DNA of 64,000 nucleotides from Nocardia sp. NBC_00508 (GTDB lineage: Bacteria > Actinomycetota > Actinomycetes > Mycobacteriales > Mycobacteriaceae). The translations under genes and the position numbers were made by a program. Positions 1 through 7,901 of the stretch are shown piece after piece; within the stretch, counting starts at the first letter, position 1, and every line of letters begins with the position of its first letter. The stretch covers positions 7,658,613 to 7,722,612 of the forward strand of contig NZ_CP107852.1 of the NCBI RefSeq assembly GCF_036346875.1, in the 5' to 3' direction. Below the pieces are notes generated by a model, which saw only the letters and a list, made by a program, of their open reading frames with translations, was not told the DNA's origin and ran no database searches.

Positions 1-1169
1 GCGCGGTTCTTCAGGCTCAGCACGGTCTTGATCAGGCCGACTACACCGGACGCCACCTCGAGGTGTCCGATATTGGATTTGACGGAGCCGATGTAACAGG
101 GCGCCGACCGCTGCTTCGTCGAGATCTCGAAAGCCCGGCGCAGCGCGTCCAGTTCGATGGGGTCGCCCAGCGGCGTCCCGGTGCCGTGGGCTTCGATGTA
201 GCTGATATCGGACGAGTCGACACCGGCGACAGCCTGTGCTTCGGCGATGACATCCGCCTGGGCCGCGACATTGGGCGCGGTGAACGCCATCTTCCGTGAC
301 CCGTCGTTGTTGACGGCGGAACCGGCGATCACGGCGTGCACGATGTCATCGGCCGCCAGGGCGTCTTCGAGCCGCTTCAGCACCACGATGCCCGCACCGC
401 TGCCGAAGACGGTGCCGTCGGCCCTGGCATCGAACGGTCGGCAGTGTCCGCTCGCCGACGCCATGGATCCCGGTTCGTAGAAATACCCGACGTGGTGCGG
501 TATCCGAAGCGATACGGCACCCGCGAGCGCCATATCGCATTCGTTGGACAGCAGGCTCTGACACGCCATGTGCACCGCCACCAGCGACGAGGAGCACGCC
601 GTCTGCACGGTGAGGCTGGGGCCCCGGAGATTGAACTGGTGCGACAGCCGGGTCGCCAGATAGTCCTTGTCGTTGTGGATCAACAGGTTGAGCAGCTCCG
701 CGTTCGCCCCCTGCGCGATCGATTCGCGCAGGTCACCGTGCGAGAGTAGGTTGTGCAGCAGGTATCCGCTGGCCGCGCTGCTGCCGAACACTCCTATCGC
801 GCCGTCGTAGCGGTACGGGTCACAGCAGGCGTCCTCGAGCGCCTTCCAGGCCGTCTGCAGGAACAGCCGGTGTTGCGGATCCATGATCCGTGCAGCCCGC
901 GGCGTGAACCCGAAGAATTCAGCGTCGAACTTGTCGATGTCGGCCAGAATCGGGGCACGCCGAACATAATTCGGACGCCGGAAGACCGATTCCGGAACAC
1001 CCGACTCGATCAGCGTGTCGTCGGAAATATCGACAATGGATTCGCGACCGGCACGAAGATTGTCCCAGAATTCTTCCACTGATTCGGCGCCGGGAAACTT
1101 CCCCGCGATACCGACGATCGCAGTCGAGTTCTCGATACCGGAATCGTCCGCTGCTGTCACCTTACTCAC
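1..1169 (-). CDS. PpsE-like type I polyketide synthase, N-terminal ketosynthase (partial, runs off the left edge)
   Basis: Read on the minus strand from a GTG at 1169, six bases after the stop of the upstream PKS, with an AG-rich stretch just before it. About 389 residues are in the window and the frame is still open at base 1. The domain is a ketosynthase. The Cys nucleophile lies in TACSSSL (about residue 192), and the two His residues lie in EAHGTGTPLGDP (about 328) and KSNIGHLE (about 369). The N-terminal block with FDAEFFGF and MDPQHRLFLQ, the YLLHNLLSHGD stretch and the NNDGS segment recall mycobacterial PpsE, the last synthase of phthiocerol assembly. That is recognition from memory. 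Downstream domains lie outside the window, so the product and release mechanism cannot be read. Co-directional and probably co-transcribed with the PpsD-like gene. Confidence 0.88.
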   Translation of the reverse strand, partial: MSKVTAADDSGIENSTAIVGIAGKFPGAESVEEFWDNLRAGRESIVDISDDTLIESGVPESVFRRPNYVRRAPILADIDKFDAEFFGFTPRAARIMDPQHRLFLQTAWKALEDACCDPYRYDGAIGVFGSSAASGYLLHNLLSHGDLRESIAQGANAELLNLLIHNDKDYLATRLSHQFNLRGPSLTVQTACSSSLVAVHMACQSLLSNECDMALAGAVSLRIPHHVGYFYEPGSMASASGHCRPFDARADGTVFGSGAGIVVLKRLEDALAADDIVHAVIAGSAVNNDGSRKMAFTAPNVAAQADVIAEAQAVAGVDSSDISYIEAHGTGTPLGDPIELDALRRAFEISTKQRSAPCYIGSVKSNIGHLEVASGVVGLIKTVLSLKNR

Positions 1170-1175
1170 GCAATC

Positions 1176-4100
1176 CTATTCTCCGCCACGCGACCGTCGT
1201 GCCCGTGCGCTTCGACGAGCGTGTGCACGTGCCACCGGCCGATTGTGGGTTTCGTCGTTTTCCTTGATCTGCTCGGACCGGCTCAACCCGAGCTGACCGA
1301 CGATGTCCTGCACCAGATCCTGCAATGAAGCGCCCTGCAACAGCAGTCCGACCGCCGGTTCCACCCCGAAGTCCCCGCGACAGGCGTTCTTGATACGAAT
1401 CGCCATGAGCGAATCCATGCCCACCGAAAACAGGGAAGCACTCGCATCGATTCCCGCCGAGGACGTAGCGCCGACAATGGCGTTCAGGCGGGAGGCCAAT
1501 CGTTGCGCTATCGCCTGACGCGCCTCGTCGGGGTCCAATTTCCGAAGACCGTCCGGGCCGATCCATTCTTCCGATACTTCCGCATGATCGAATACCTGGG
1601 TCACCTCCCGGAAATAGCTGAGCTGCTTCAGTTCCGGAAGGTCCCGCGCCCGATCCAGCCGTAGCCGGGCGACGCCGATACGGGCCGGGTCGCGGGCAAG
1701 CAGTGTGGCGAACGCGTCGACACCTTCCGCCGGAGTGAGCGGGTCGACGACGGGAAGGATCACCGACGTCGCCAATCCGACCCCCGACCACTGGCCCCAA
1801 TTGATCACCGAGGCCGGTGCGCCCTGTGCACGCCGCCAGCGAACGAAGCCATCCAGCCACGCGTTCGCCGCGGCATAGGCGGCCTGGCCGGGTGATCCGA
1901 GCATCGAGGCCATCGACGAGAACGCGATCCACCAATCCAGTTCCCGGTCGGCAGTGGCGTTGTGCAGGGCCACCGCGCCTGCCGCTTTCGGTTGCCACAC
2001 CTTTGTCAAGCTCTCGTCGTTCAGTGAGAGGAATATTCCGTCATCGAGCACACCGGCCGCGTGAATCAGACCCCGCAACGGCCGACCGGTCCGCTCGGCG
2101 GCCGCGACCAGTTTCTCCGCGGTCGTGGCGGCCGAGACGTCGCCGAGTTCGACGACCACTTCGGTGCTGCCGCCGAACTCCGCCAGCAGCGCCGCTACCT
2201 CGGCGGACGGCGCGGACCGGCCGTTGAGGACCACGCGGCCCGCACCCTGTTCCACGAGCCGTCGCGCGATGCTGAGTCCCAGCCCGCCGAGGCCGCCGGT
2301 GATGATGTACGAGCCGTCGGCGCGCACCGTCTCGCTCGAAACCTCTGGACCGAGTTGCGCTCTGGTGAGGGTCTCGACATATCTGAGACCACCGCGTACG
2401 GCGACCGTGTCGCCTCCGGCGCCTGCCCTCAGTTCGGGCAGCAGGTCCGCGGCACCGTCGGCGTTGGGGTCGAGATCGATGAGCGTCGCACGCAATTCCG
2501 GATGCTCGAACGCGAGCGTCCGGATCACCCCGCGCAGTGCCCCGACCCCGGGTTCGCCGGCTTCGTCATCGTGCACGGCGAGGCCGCCCCGAGCCACCAG
2601 CCACAGCCGTGGCGATTGCTCGGCGGGGTGCTGAACCATCGTCCGGACGACGGACGACAAGTGCCGCACCCACCCCTGTGCGCGCGCGATCCCCGCCGCG
2701 GTGGCTGCCTCCCGTGGCCCGGCGGAATCGAGGAAGATCACGATCCCGGCCGGGGAGGTGCCGGCACCGTCGGCGGCCGACTCGTAAGCCGCGAGCAATG
2801 ATCGCTCGTCCGCGAGCGTGGCGGTGAGAACCCGCCCCTGGTTCTCACCGATCGCGGCGGCGACGGCGGACGCGGTCGATGACGAATCATCGCCGTCGGT
2901 CACCAGGATCCAGCTGCTTCCATCGAACGAACTCACCGGGGCCGCCACCGGTTCGGCGGTCCAGGTGGTGTCGAAGACCTTGTGCCCGATCGGGAGATCC
3001 AGTCTCCGCGAGCTCACCCGCTTCAGGGCGATACCGGCGAATTCCGCCACCACCCGACCGGCCTCGTTCACGAGCTGGACCGATGCCCGGACACCGCCGT
3101 CCACATCGTCGGACTGCCGTACCCGCACCCGGCACCCGACCGTGTGGCCGATCGGTTCGAAGACCCGGACCGACTCGATCGATTGCGGCAGATAGGTGGC
3201 GTCCGCGGGCAGCGTCGAGGAGGTGTCACTCAGCGCGGCGCCGATGCTCTGCAGGGCCGCGTCGAGGATGACCGGATGCGCCGTGAATCGCAGGTTCCGC
3301 GGCGCCGAGGCCGGGAGTTCGATCGTGGTGGAAGCCCTTCCCCCACCGTGCCGTTCGATCCTGGTCAACGCCGCGAAGGCAGGCCCGTGCAGTTGACCGG
3401 ATTGCCGCAACAGGGCATAGAGCGCCGACACCGGCACCGACTTCGTGGAAGTGCCCGGCTCCCTGGCCATCTCGTCGGAAGCCCGGTCGTCATCGCCGGT
3501 CACCTCATCGACGCGGCTCACCACTGCCCCGGCGTGCCGGAGCCAGTCGCCTTCACCCGACCGGGAGAAGATCTCGATCTCGGCGGTTCGATCGGCGACC
3601 CGCCAGGTCAGGTGCGTGGTCAGGGTGAGGGTCTGGTCGAGCACGAGCATGTGGTCGACGGTGAAATCGCGCAAAGCCAATTGTTCGGAGCCGAGACCGA
3701 ATACGTCACCGGCCGCGCCCAGGCACATATCGAGGAATACCGCCGCCGGCAGCACCGGCATTCCGTGCACCCGGTGATCGTTCAGCCACGGATTCCGTTC
3801 GGTACCGGCATCGACACTCCAGACGTGGCTGCCGGTGTGCGGGACACAGACGTTCCGGCCGAGTAGCGGATGACCGCCGGTGTCCACGACGGGCGCTTGA
3901 TCAGCCGTCCAGAAGGTCTGATGCGACCACGGCGCCGCCGGGACATCGACGAATCGACCCGTGTCGGGCCCGAGTTCGCCGAATTCCGGTGCGAGCGCGG
4001 ACAGGACGCGCTCGAGTTGAGAATGGAACTCCTCGGTGTCGTCCTGGTCGCGCTTCATGGAGTAGTTCACCAGGAACTCGTCGCCCGCCGACACGGACTC

Positions 4101-6623
4101 GAGGGTGTCGGTGACCGGTGAGGCGAGCAGGGGATGCGGGGACATCTCGGTGAAGAGCCGATATCCGTCGGCGGCTGCGGCCGACACCGCTCGGTGGAAC
4201 TGCACGGGCTGCCGGAGGTTGTCGACCCAGTATTCGGGATCGAACAGCGGCGCCTCCAGCGGATCGGTCGAGGTCGCGGAGTAGTACCCGCATTCCGGCT
4301 CTTGGGTTTTCGACACCCCCGCGAGGCGCTGCCGCAGATCGCCGAGCAGATTGTCCACCTGGGGACTGTGGCTCGCGACATCACATTTGATGGACCAGAC
4401 CGGAACCGACTCCCGCTCGGCGCGCGCCATCAGGTCGGCCAGCTCGGTTTCGTCGCCGGAGACGATCGTCTGGCTCGGCGCCGCGAGCACGGCGATGTCC
4501 AGGCCGCGGTAGTCGCGGATCAGTTCGGCGCAGTCGGCCGAGCTGAGCGACAGCATCGCCATCGCGCCCCGGCCCGCGTTTCGCTGCAGCAGCAGGGAGC
4601 GACGACAGATGACGCGCACTCCGGTCGGTAGGTCGATGGCGCCCGCGACGACCGCCGCGGCGATCTCCCCCATGGAATGCCCGATCACGGCGCCCGGCGT
4701 GACCCCGTACGAACGCCAGAGCGCGGCGAGGGCGACCTGGATGCCGAACAGCGCGGGCTGAATCTGCGAGATCCCGCTGAATTCCTCGCCGCGGCTCACC
4801 ATGTCGTGGAGATCGAAGTCCACTTCGGCGGCGATCAGCGAACTCACCCGCGCGATCTCCGCGGCGAAGATGGGCTCGTCCACCATCAGCCGGCGACCCA
4901 TTCCGGCCCACTGGGATCCCTGGCCCGAGAACAACCACACAGGCCGCAGCTCGCTGCGGAACCGTCGATGCACCACGGCACCTTCGGTTTCCGGCCCGGC
5001 CAGCTGCCGGAGCCTGCGGGTGATCGTGGCGCGGTCCCGGCCGGCCACCACGGCTTGATGCCGGTAGCTCGCCCGGGTCCGATTGACGGTGTGGGCGATA
5101 TCGGCGATCGACACCTTCGCCCCGGCGCCGACCATCCAGTTCGCGAGGGCATCGGCCTCGGCGGCAACGCGTTCCGGAGTCTTCCCGGTGAGGCGCACGG
5201 CCGTGACCGGACGTTCCCGCACCGCTGTCAACGGCACTTCCGGCGCCTGTTCCACGATCACGTGCGCATTGGTGCCCGAGATTCCGAAGGACGACACCCC
5301 CGCACGACGCGGGTGATCGGTGACCGGCCACTTCGTACACTCGGTCGGAACGAAATAGCGCGATCCCGACGCATCGATCTGTGGATTCCACTCGGTGAAA
5401 TGATTGTTGGGCGGAATCGCGTCGTGGTAGAGCGCCAGACTCGCCTTGATCAGCCCGGCCACCCCGGCCGCTGCTTCGAGATGGCCCAGGTTCGTCTTCA
5501 CCGCGCCCAGTGCGCAACCGATCCCCGTGGCGCCGTAGGACCTGCGGATCGCCTCGAACTCGATGGGATCGCCGAGTGGCGTTCCGGTGCCGTGCGTTTC
5601 GATGAGGCCGACGGTTGCAGGGGGAACGTCGGCGGAGGTCAGCGCGTCGCGGATGAGATCGGTTTGCGCGGCCCGGCTCGGGGCGGTGAGCCCGTTGGTC
5701 GGTCCGTCGTGGTTCACCGCCGATCCACGGATGACGGAAATGATGCGATTGTTGTCACGCAGCGCGTCGGCGAGGCGTTTCAGCACGACGACACCGCAAC
5801 CCTCGCTCCGGACGAATCCGTCGGCTTCGCTGTCGAAGGCCCGGCACCTGCCCGTCGGCGACAGCGCGGACCATCGCGACATCGCCAGTCCCGCATAGGG
5901 AGCCAGATTCAGTTGCACGCCACCGGCGAGCGCCAGGTCGCTTTCGCCCGACCGCAGGCTCTGACACGCGAGGTGGATGGCGACCAGCGACGACGAGCAG
6001 GCCGTGTCGACCGTGAAAGACGGCCCGTGCAGACCGAGGAGATACGAGATGCGCCCGGCGGCGGTGCTGTGGGTGTTTCCGGTGGCCATATGCGCGACGG
6101 GCTCGCTGCGCCGCTCGATATTGACGATCGTGTAGTCCCAGCTCGTCATCCCGACGATCACGGCGGTCCGGCTGTTACCGAGCGAGTCGGCGGGGATTCC
6201 GGAGTTCTGCAGCGACTCCCATGCGACTTCGAGAAGGACCCGTTGCTGCGGGTCCATGGCCGTCGCTTCGGCGCTGGATATTCCGAAGAATTCGGCGTCG
6301 AACCCGGCGGGGTCGTCGATGAATCCACCCCAGTTCATGGAGCTGCTCTCGGGAAGACCCGGATGCCGTTCGTACTGTTCGCGAATATTCCAGCGCCCGG
6401 GCGGTACTTCGGTGATCGTATCCCGTTTTTCCATCAGGGAATCCCAGTAATCACCGGAATCGTTGATACGCCCGGGAAACCTGCAACCGATGCCCACGAG
6501 CGCGACAGCGTCCGTTTCCGCCGACGTGGATACATTCGCTTCCTCGGCAGCGAGCGCACGCCGGAGCGCGGCCCTGGTGGCCGGAGAAAGCTTTTTTATC
6601 AGCGATTCCGCGCCGGGCTGCAT
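1176..6623 (-). CDS. PpsD-like modular type I polyketide synthase, KS-AT-DH-KR-ACP
   Basis: 1815 residues carrying one complete extension module. After a short helical start (SLIKKLSPATRAALRRAL) comes the KS with VDTACSSSL (Cys about 209), ETHGTGT and KTNLGHLE. The acyltransferase has GHSMGE (Ser about 650); a VASH motif in the specificity loop leans towards methylmalonyl rather than malonyl, tentatively. The dehydratase has an HxxxGxxxxP motif (His about 950). The ketoreductase has TGGLGGLG (about 1440) and an AAYAAAN active-site Tyr (about 1581). The ACP has GMDSL (Ser about 1738). No enoylreductase is visible. Domain order, length and the WDYTIVNIERR stretch match my memory of M. tuberculosis PpsD (about 1827 residues). 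The module should add a two- or three-carbon unit and leave a double bond. Its ATG overlaps the stop of a 15-residue leader ORF, so translation is probably coupled. Confidence 0.95.
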   Translation of the reverse strand: MQPGAESLIKKLSPATRAALRRALAAEEANVSTSAETDAVALVGIGCRFPGRINDSGDYWDSLMEKRDTITEVPPGRWNIREQYERHPGLPESSSMNWGGFIDDPAGFDAEFFGISSAEATAMDPQQRVLLEVAWESLQNSGIPADSLGNSRTAVIVGMTSWDYTIVNIERRSEPVAHMATGNTHSTAAGRISYLLGLHGPSFTVDTACSSSLVAIHLACQSLRSGESDLALAGGVQLNLAPYAGLAMSRWSALSPTGRCRAFDSEADGFVRSEGCGVVVLKRLADALRDNNRIISVIRGSAVNHDGPTNGLTAPSRAAQTDLIRDALTSADVPPATVGLIETHGTGTPLGDPIEFEAIRRSYGATGIGCALGAVKTNLGHLEAAAGVAGLIKASLALYHDAIPPNNHFTEWNPQIDASGSRYFVPTECTKWPVTDHPRRAGVSSFGISGTNAHVIVEQAPEVPLTAVRERPVTAVRLTGKTPERVAAEADALANWMVGAGAKVSIADIAHTVNRTRASYRHQAVVAGRDRATITRRLRQLAGPETEGAVVHRRFRSELRPVWLFSGQGSQWAGMGRRLMVDEPIFAAEIARVSSLIAAEVDFDLHDMVSRGEEFSGISQIQPALFGIQVALAALWRSYGVTPGAVIGHSMGEIAAAVVAGAIDLPTGVRVICRRSLLLQRNAGRGAMAMLSLSSADCAELIRDYRGLDIAVLAAPSQTIVSGDETELADLMARAERESVPVWSIKCDVASHSPQVDNLLGDLRQRLAGVSKTQEPECGYYSATSTDPLEAPLFDPEYWVDNLRQPVQFHRAVSAAAADGYRLFTEMSPHPLLASPVTDTLESVSAGDEFLVNYSMKRDQDDTEEFHSQLERVLSALAPEFGELGPDTGRFVDVPAAPWSHQTFWTADQAPVVDTGGHPLLGRNVCVPHTGSHVWSVDAGTERNPWLNDHRVHGMPVLPAAVFLDMCLGAAGDVFGLGSEQLALRDFTVDHMLVLDQTLTLTTHLTWRVADRTAEIEIFSRSGEGDWLRHAGAVVSRVDEVTGDDDRASDEMAREPGTSTKSVPVSALYALLRQSGQLHGPAFAALTRIERHGGGRASTTIELPASAPRNLRFTAHPVILDAALQSIGAALSDTSSTLPADATYLPQSIESVRVFEPIGHTVGCRVRVRQSDDVDGGVRASVQLVNEAGRVVAEFAGIALKRVSSRRLDLPIGHKVFDTTWTAEPVAAPVSSFDGSSWILVTDGDDSSSTASAVAAAIGENQGRVLTATLADERSLLAAYESAADGAGTSPAGIVIFLDSAGPREAATAAGIARAQGWVRHLSSVVRTMVQHPAEQSPRLWLVARGGLAVHDDEAGEPGVGALRGVIRTLAFEHPELRATLIDLDPNADGAADLLPELRAGAGGDTVAVRGGLRYVETLTRAQLGPEVSSETVRADGSYIITGGLGGLGLSIARRLVEQGAGRVVLNGRSAPSAEVAALLAEFGGSTEVVVELGDVSAATTAEKLVAAAERTGRPLRGLIHAAGVLDDGIFLSLNDESLTKVWQPKAAGAVALHNATADRELDWWIAFSSMASMLGSPGQAAYAAANAWLDGFVRWRRAQGAPASVINWGQWSGVGLATSVILPVVDPLTPAEGVDAFATLLARDPARIGVARLRLDRARDLPELKQLSYFREVTQVFDHAEVSEEWIGPDGLRKLDPDEARQAIAQRLASRLNAIVGATSSAGIDASASLFSVGMDSLMAIRIKNACRGDFGVEPAVGLLLQGASLQDLVQDIVGQLGLSRSEQIKENDETHNRPVARAHARRSARARRSRGGE

Positions 6624-6670
6624 CAGTGGGCTACACCGGCATCGATTTTCATATCAGAATTGTTGATCAT
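6623..6670 (-). CDS. 15-residue leader ORF overlapping the PKS start
   Basis: On the minus strand a strong GGAGGGG ribosome site precedes ATG at 6670. A second in-frame ATG lies two codons upstream, too close to the ribosome site. The frame reads MINNSDMKIDAGVAH and ends in TGA, whose last base-sharing TGATG overlap supplies the ATG of the PKS at 6623. The PKS ATG itself has no good ribosome site, so the 1815-residue synthase may be translated mainly by reinitiation from this leader. The peptide has no run of a single amino acid typical of attenuators. An alternative is that it is a non-functional upstream ORF. Confidence 0.5.
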   Translation of the reverse strand: MINNSDMKIDAGVAH

Positions 6671-6753
6671 AATCATCCCCTCCGAACCACGAAATACGAC
6701 TCTCCCGCGTGACCGTGACTTCGACGCTCCCTCGCCCCGAGTCCCCTTATTGA

Positions 6754-6786
6754 GGAAGCTACCAGCTATGTACGACAGGAGCTTCC
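6754..6786. promoter_or_regulatory. Inverted repeat in the divergent PKS/methyltransferase promoter region
   Basis: GGAAGCT (6754-6760) and AGCTTCC (6780-6786) form a perfect 7-bp inverted repeat separated by 19 bp. It sits about 85 bp upstream of the leader ORF in the region between the divergent PKS and methyltransferase genes. It could be a regulator site or an RNA stem in a leader transcript. No regulator gene is next to it in this window. Confidence 0.35.
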
Positions 6787-6805
6787 CGGCCTTCTGTGAG
6801 ATAAG

Positions 6806-6922
6806 TCACAGTCGCTTGAGGTGATGGTGGCCTCCGTGAAGCCTGGGGAGCAATTCGACCACTCGGATCGGCAGGGGGCCGCCATACCAGGCGTAGATTT
6901 GTTTCAGCACGTCAGCATGCAT
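6806..6922 (-). CDS. Possible 38-residue ORF of unknown function
   Basis: A small minus-strand frame from ATG at 6922 to TGA at 6806. It contains KQIYAWYGGPLPIRVVELL followed by a His-rich basic end (HGGHHHLKRL). The composition looks protein-like, but the ribosome site is weak and I do not recognise the family. It lies in the divergent control region upstream of the PKS leader, so it may equally be a non-coding part of that region. Confidence 0.22.
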   Translation of the reverse strand: MHADVLKQIYAWYGGPLPIRVVELLPRLHGGHHHLKRL

Positions 6923-7180
6923 TTTCAGGGCCGGTCCGGCCCGACGACGGCGCGGCGGGCCCGGGCGATTCCACCCGGGCCGGCCGCCGATCCGACCGAC
7001 CGCGAGCGTTACTCGGGATCATGTGGTTACATCCACCAATACCCTTGTGTCCCAAGGTAATTGGCTCTCCACGCGGCACCTTCGCAAGCATCCCGCAATC
7101 CACGCGGCTTCCTGAACCCGACCCGCGCACCTCTCGAACTCGGCACATCGACCGGCACACGTCCGCGCACGAAGAAAAGG

Positions 7181-7855
7181 ATGACAAAAACAATGACAAT
7201 CGTGACCCAGAAATGGCGTAAAGGTAATTCCATCACTTCGGGCTGGGATTACACGGTGAAACATCCGATTGTTGCGATGGTCTATACATATGTCGCTTTC
7301 GGATCCGATTACCGGCGTTTCTATACCGACCTGGCCGACGTGCGCGGCCTGGTCGACGGTGCCGAGGTCCTCGATATTCCGTGCGGCGGCGGTGCGGTGT
7401 TCCCGCCACTGGCCGGCACCACACCGAAGCGGTACATCGGCGCCGACGTCTCCCCGGCGATGCTCGCACTCGCCGCCAAAGAGGCGGAGAAATCCGCGAT
7501 CGCGAACCTCGAATTGCTCGAACGCGATGTGGTGACACTTCCCTACGATGCGGAATTCGACCTCTGCCTGAGTTACATGGGCCTGCACTGTATGCCCGAC
7601 CCGGCGGGTGCGATCGCCGCGGTCGGGCGTGCGCTGCGCCCCGGCGGTGTATTGCGCGGCAGCACGGTCATCACCGGTAAGGGCCGCAAGAACGATCTTT
7701 TTGTGTCCCTGTGGCAGCGGCGCGGGATCTTCGCCGATGTCTATCCGGAGAACGAGCTCCGTGAATGGCTCCGAGCGGCGGGCCTCGAACAGATCACCAT
7801 CAATTGTTCGGGCGCGATCGCGTATTTCTCGGCAACCAAGCCGGGGCGCGACTGA
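7181..7855 (+). CDS. Class I SAM-dependent methyltransferase
   Basis: 224 residues from ATG at 7181; an alternative ATG at 7193 has different spacing to the AAAAGG purine run. The Rossmann SAM-binding motif is EVLDIPCGGG, followed by the acidic strand end YIGADVSPAM and a post-motif LPYDAEFDLCLSYMGLHCM, typical of UbiE/Methyltransf_11 small-molecule enzymes. An N-terminal stretch of about 30 residues before motif I contains WDYTVKHPIVAMVY. The gene is divergent from the PKS genes and 46 bp ahead of an MmpL exporter, so O- or C-methylation of the polyketide lipid is a reasonable guess. In mycobacteria the phthiotriol methyltransferase fills that place in the analogous pathway. The substrate is not readable from the sequence. 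Confidence 0.85.
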   Translation: MTKTMTIVTQKWRKGNSITSGWDYTVKHPIVAMVYTYVAFGSDYRRFYTDLADVRGLVDGAEVLDIPCGGGAVFPPLAGTTPKRYIGADVSPAMLALAAKEAEKSAIANLELLERDVVTLPYDAEFDLCLSYMGLHCMPDPAGAIAAVGRALRPGGVLRGSTVITGKGRKNDLFVSLWQRRGIFADVYPENELREWLRAAGLEQITINCSGAIAYFSATKPGRD

Positions 7856-7901
7856 TCACCTAGCCGTCCGCCGATAGCTCCCGCCCCGAGAGGACTCAGC
7901 A

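Noticed and set aside
1..6623. Nocobactin/mycobactin siderophore cluster
   Set aside because: The synthases match the Pps type rather than MbtC/MbtD-like proteins, and no salicylate synthase, lysine/ornithine hydroxylase or matching NRPS is next to them.
4677..6824. A 715-codon plus-strand frame opposite the PpsD-like gene
   Set aside because: Antisense shadow of a PKS whose own frame has every catalytic motif.
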